From Bacillota bacterium (GTDB taxonomy: Bacteria; Bacillota; Bacilli; Alicyclobacillales; Alicyclobacillaceae): a stretch of DNA of 8,035 nucleotides. The notes under the pieces were generated by a model. The model had not been told where the DNA came from, searched no databases, and was given only the letters and a program-made list of their open reading frames with translations. The translations under genes were made by a program, and so were the position numbers. The stretch lies in the NCBI GenBank assembly GCA_021816665.1, contig JAKAXI010000077.1, positions 1-8,035 on the forward strand, given 5' to 3'. Positions within the stretch are counted from its first letter, which is position 1, and each line of letters starts with the position of its first letter. Below are positions 6,944-8,035 of the stretch, in pieces.

Positions 6944-6959
6944 TTTGATCTAGATCACA
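6944..6959. promoter_or_regulatory. Crp/Fnr-family box upstream of ric, TTTGATCTAGATCACA
   Basis: Read on the minus strand this is TGTGATCTAGATCAAA. It matches the Fnr consensus TTGAT-N4-ATCAA in one half and the TGTGA-N6-TCACA class in the other, with correct 16-bp spacing and a perfectly palindromic centre. A weak -10, TACGCT at 6917-6922 on the minus strand, would put the transcription start near 6910, about 41 bases from the box centre, the classic activating position for Fnr proteins. The ric start codon is at 6880. The regulator gene is not in the window. Confidence 0.65.
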
Positions 6960-6987
6960 TTCAAGCGAAGTTGTTGAGGTCGGTTCG

Positions 6988-7005
6988 AAAAACCAAGCGC
7001 TTGGT
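6988..7005 (-). terminator. Weak hairpin with T-tract, possible terminator of the 7082-7516 gene
   Basis: On the minus strand ACCAAGCGCTTGGT (7005-6992) forms a 5-bp stem with a GCGC loop and merges into TTTTT (6992-6988). It lies about 77 bases past the stop of the leftward gene and just upstream of the ric Fnr box, so it would isolate ric from read-through. The stem is short, so confidence is limited. Confidence 0.35.
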
Positions 7006-7081
7006 GTAGCAGGAGGGTCTGGATTTTGGGGGCGGGCATGTACGGGTGCGGCTTGATGGCATTCGATTGCCCAAAGCCGCG

Positions 7082-7516
7082 TCATGATTCTGCGAGGAGA
7101 GTCATCAGAACTTCCAAGTGGCTCTCTGCCGCGGCCTCTCCGAGGGTGGCAATATCATCATCACCGAGCGCCAGGCAGTGCCAGGCGAATGTCTTTCCCA
7201 ACTGAACGAAAGCTTCGTGTTTGGTTGCAGCCTTGCTCGATTCACTGTAGGCCTGCATCCGTTCTCCGACGACATCCATGTTGAGTCCAGCAGTACTCAC
7301 GAGGTTCCAAAACCGCTCCATCAGTTGACTGCGTTCTGGCGTATCTCTAAAAGTCAGATATACGGCGAGATCGGTCAGGAACATGGAGAGGTACAATAAC
7401 TCTGTAGACACTCGCTCGCGCTTTAGCTTCGGTACCTGCGCATCATCCGGTAGGTCGGTTTGCAGGAGAAGGAACAATTGCTTAGCCATCTTCTCAGTGG
7501 ATTTTCCAGACTGCAC
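7082..7516 (-). CDS. Helical cytoplasmic protein of unknown function, 144 residues, GTG start
   Basis: I do not recognise this family. The protein is rich in Leu, Glu, Ala and Met and reads as four or so amphipathic helices, for example residues 35-57 (RVSTELLYLSMFLTDLAVYL), 60-75 (PERSQLMERFWNLV), 81-97 and 98-116 (TKHEAFVQLGKTFAWHCLAL), with a final helix ESHLEVLMTLLAES. There is no signal peptide and no clear membrane segment. One Cys (114) and a few scattered His do not form an evident metal site. The start is GTG at 7516, supported by AAGGAG eight bases upstream; an ATG closer to that ribosome site is followed at once by TAG. It lies upstream of ric in the same direction, but a 201-base gap with a probable terminator and the ric promoter argues for separate transcription. 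It is divergent from tpx. Frame length, a good ribosome site and helical regularity support coding. Confidence 0.8.
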   Translation of the reverse strand: MQSGKSTEKMAKQLFLLLQTDLPDDAQVPKLKRERVSTELLYLSMFLTDLAVYLTFRDTPERSQLMERFWNLVSTAGLNMDVVGERMQAYSESSKAATKHEAFVQLGKTFAWHCLALGDDDIATLGEAAAESHLEVLMTLLAES

Positions 7517-7717
7517 TACATTATCTCCTTATCGCACAGAATCAGTGCACCTTGTCAATCTAACACAACGGGAGATGGACACAAAGCAATGCGTCGACCG
7601 GCCGTAATCCTGCAATTGTGGACGTAGCCGATGCGTTTTCCGACAAGTTGCAGCGAACCTCGTGGCAGGTGTGTTCTATCAACACCGTGCAAATATCTTT
7701 AAGGACTGGTAAGTTAT

Positions 7718-7747
7718 TTGTTTCCGACCATCAGGCATGGGTACAAT
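7718..7747 (+). promoter_or_regulatory. Possible tpx promoter
   Basis: TACAAT at 7742-7747 is a good -10 (five of six), and TTGTTT at 7718-7723 is a weak -35 with an 18-base spacer. Transcription would start near 7754, about 37 bases before the tpx start. The rest of the 274-base divergent gap (7517-7790) holds no ORF I can support. A small inverted repeat, GTGTTCTATCAACAC at 7671-7685, lies upstream of this promoter. No PerR box was seen. Confidence 0.45.
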
Positions 7748-7790
7748 GGTCTTGGGTAACTCCTAAAACGCTGGATTGGGGGATAAGTAC

Positions 7791-8035
7791 ATGGCAACAG
7801 AACGGAAGGAAGCTTTTTTGTTCGGGACTCAACATTGCACACTCGTCGGACCAGAGCTGAAAGCAGGTGATACAGCGCCCGATTTTGAGCTCGTGGCAAA
7901 CGACCTCTCGAAGGTGACGCTCGCTGACAGCAAGGGAAAGACACGGATCATCAGTGTAGTGCCGTCGCTCGACACTGGTGTTTGCGACGCGCAGACAAGG
8001 CGTTTCAACGAAGAGGCGAGTCAGCTTGGAGCCGA
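7791..8035 (+). CDS. tpx: Thiol peroxidase Tpx (2-Cys peroxiredoxin), N-terminal part, cut by the window edge
   Basis: Tpx reduces hydrogen peroxide and alkyl hydroperoxides with electrons from thioredoxin in the cytoplasm. The first 81 codons are present and open to the right edge; full enzymes are about 165-175 residues. The sequence has the family start ([19 protein letters not shown]), LANDLS-like [16 protein letters not shown] (35-50), and the active-site block [20 protein letters not shown] (55-74) with the peroxidatic Cys65. The resolving cysteine, usually about 35 residues later, would lie outside. The ATG at 7791 has GGGGGA seven bases upstream. The N-terminus, [16 protein letters not shown], is several residues longer than the usual one and brings an extra Cys16. 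The gene is divergent from the unknown 7082-7516 gene. Confidence 0.95.
   Translation, partial: MATERKEAFLFGTQHCTLVGPELKAGDTAPDFELVANDLSKVTLADSKGKTRIISVVPSLDTGVCDAQTRRFNEEASQLGA

Noticed and set aside
6413..7009. Plus-strand frame of 198 codons opposite ric
   Set aside because: It is the complement of the well-supported ric gene and its promoter; the protein looks random.
7534..7558. Perfect -35-like TTGACA on the minus strand (7558-7553) with GATAAG as -10 for the 7082-7516 gene
   Set aside because: The spacer would be 19 bases and transcription would start after the ribosome binding site, so the mRNA would lose it.
1..8035. tRNA or rRNA genes, CRISPR arrays, insertion sequences, phage genes or a defence system
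   Set aside because: No cloverleaf, spaced direct repeats, transposase or terminal inverted repeats were seen. The only tandem repeat is the 15-bp duplication at 4331-4360.

Overview
The window looks like chromosomal DNA of an aerobic, moderately GC-rich Gram-positive bacterium of the Bacillales. Members of the Alicyclobacillaceae or a nearby group are the best guess. This rests on the strong AGGAGG-type ribosome binding sites, the Bacillus-type odhAB gene pair with a stand-alone E1 subunit of 935 residues, and the protein sequence flavour. It is an inference from reading, not a database result.

Layout. (1) Positions 1-740, minus strand, hold most of a multi-pass membrane protein that runs off the left edge. 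It is reminiscent of NnrS or heme-copper-oxidase-subunit-I-like proteins and is missed by a search for closed ORFs. (2) Positions 858-1387, plus strand, hold the remains of a nitronate monooxygenase: its N-terminal 75 codons and its C-terminal ~100 codons survive, in different frames, and the middle is gone. (3) Positions 1533-5613 hold odhA and odhB, encoding the E1 and E2 components of the 2-oxoglutarate dehydrogenase complex of the TCA cycle. No E3 gene follows. A perfect 15-bp tandem duplication straddles the odhA stop. (4) Positions 5614-5773 are a convergent gap with several stem-loops. (5) Positions 5774-6880, minus strand, hold a short protein ending in a CGCGG motif, downstream of a ric/scdA/ytfE-type di-iron Fe-S cluster repair gene. 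(6) Positions 7082-7516, minus strand, hold a helical protein of unknown function. (7) From 7791 to the right edge is the start of tpx, a thiol peroxidase.

How the parts relate. odhAB is a housekeeping unit transcribed rightwards. The genes around it have a redox and nitrosative-stress theme: RIC repairs NO-damaged Fe-S clusters, Tpx removes peroxides, and the left membrane protein may be NO-related. Crp/Fnr-type palindromes (TGTGA-N6-TCACA class) lie upstream of the left membrane gene (812-827) and of ric (6944-6959). A striking 36-nt palindrome with the same half-sites in closer spacing lies between ric and the CGCGG gene. This suggests, but does not prove, shared control by an Fnr-like oxygen/NO sensor.

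The most novel element is the CGCGG protein. It resembles a small family, best known from haloarchaea, that has been proposed to be modified by radical SAM enzymes. Here it sits in a possible nitrosative-stress unit of a Gram-positive bacterium, with no maturase visible in the window.
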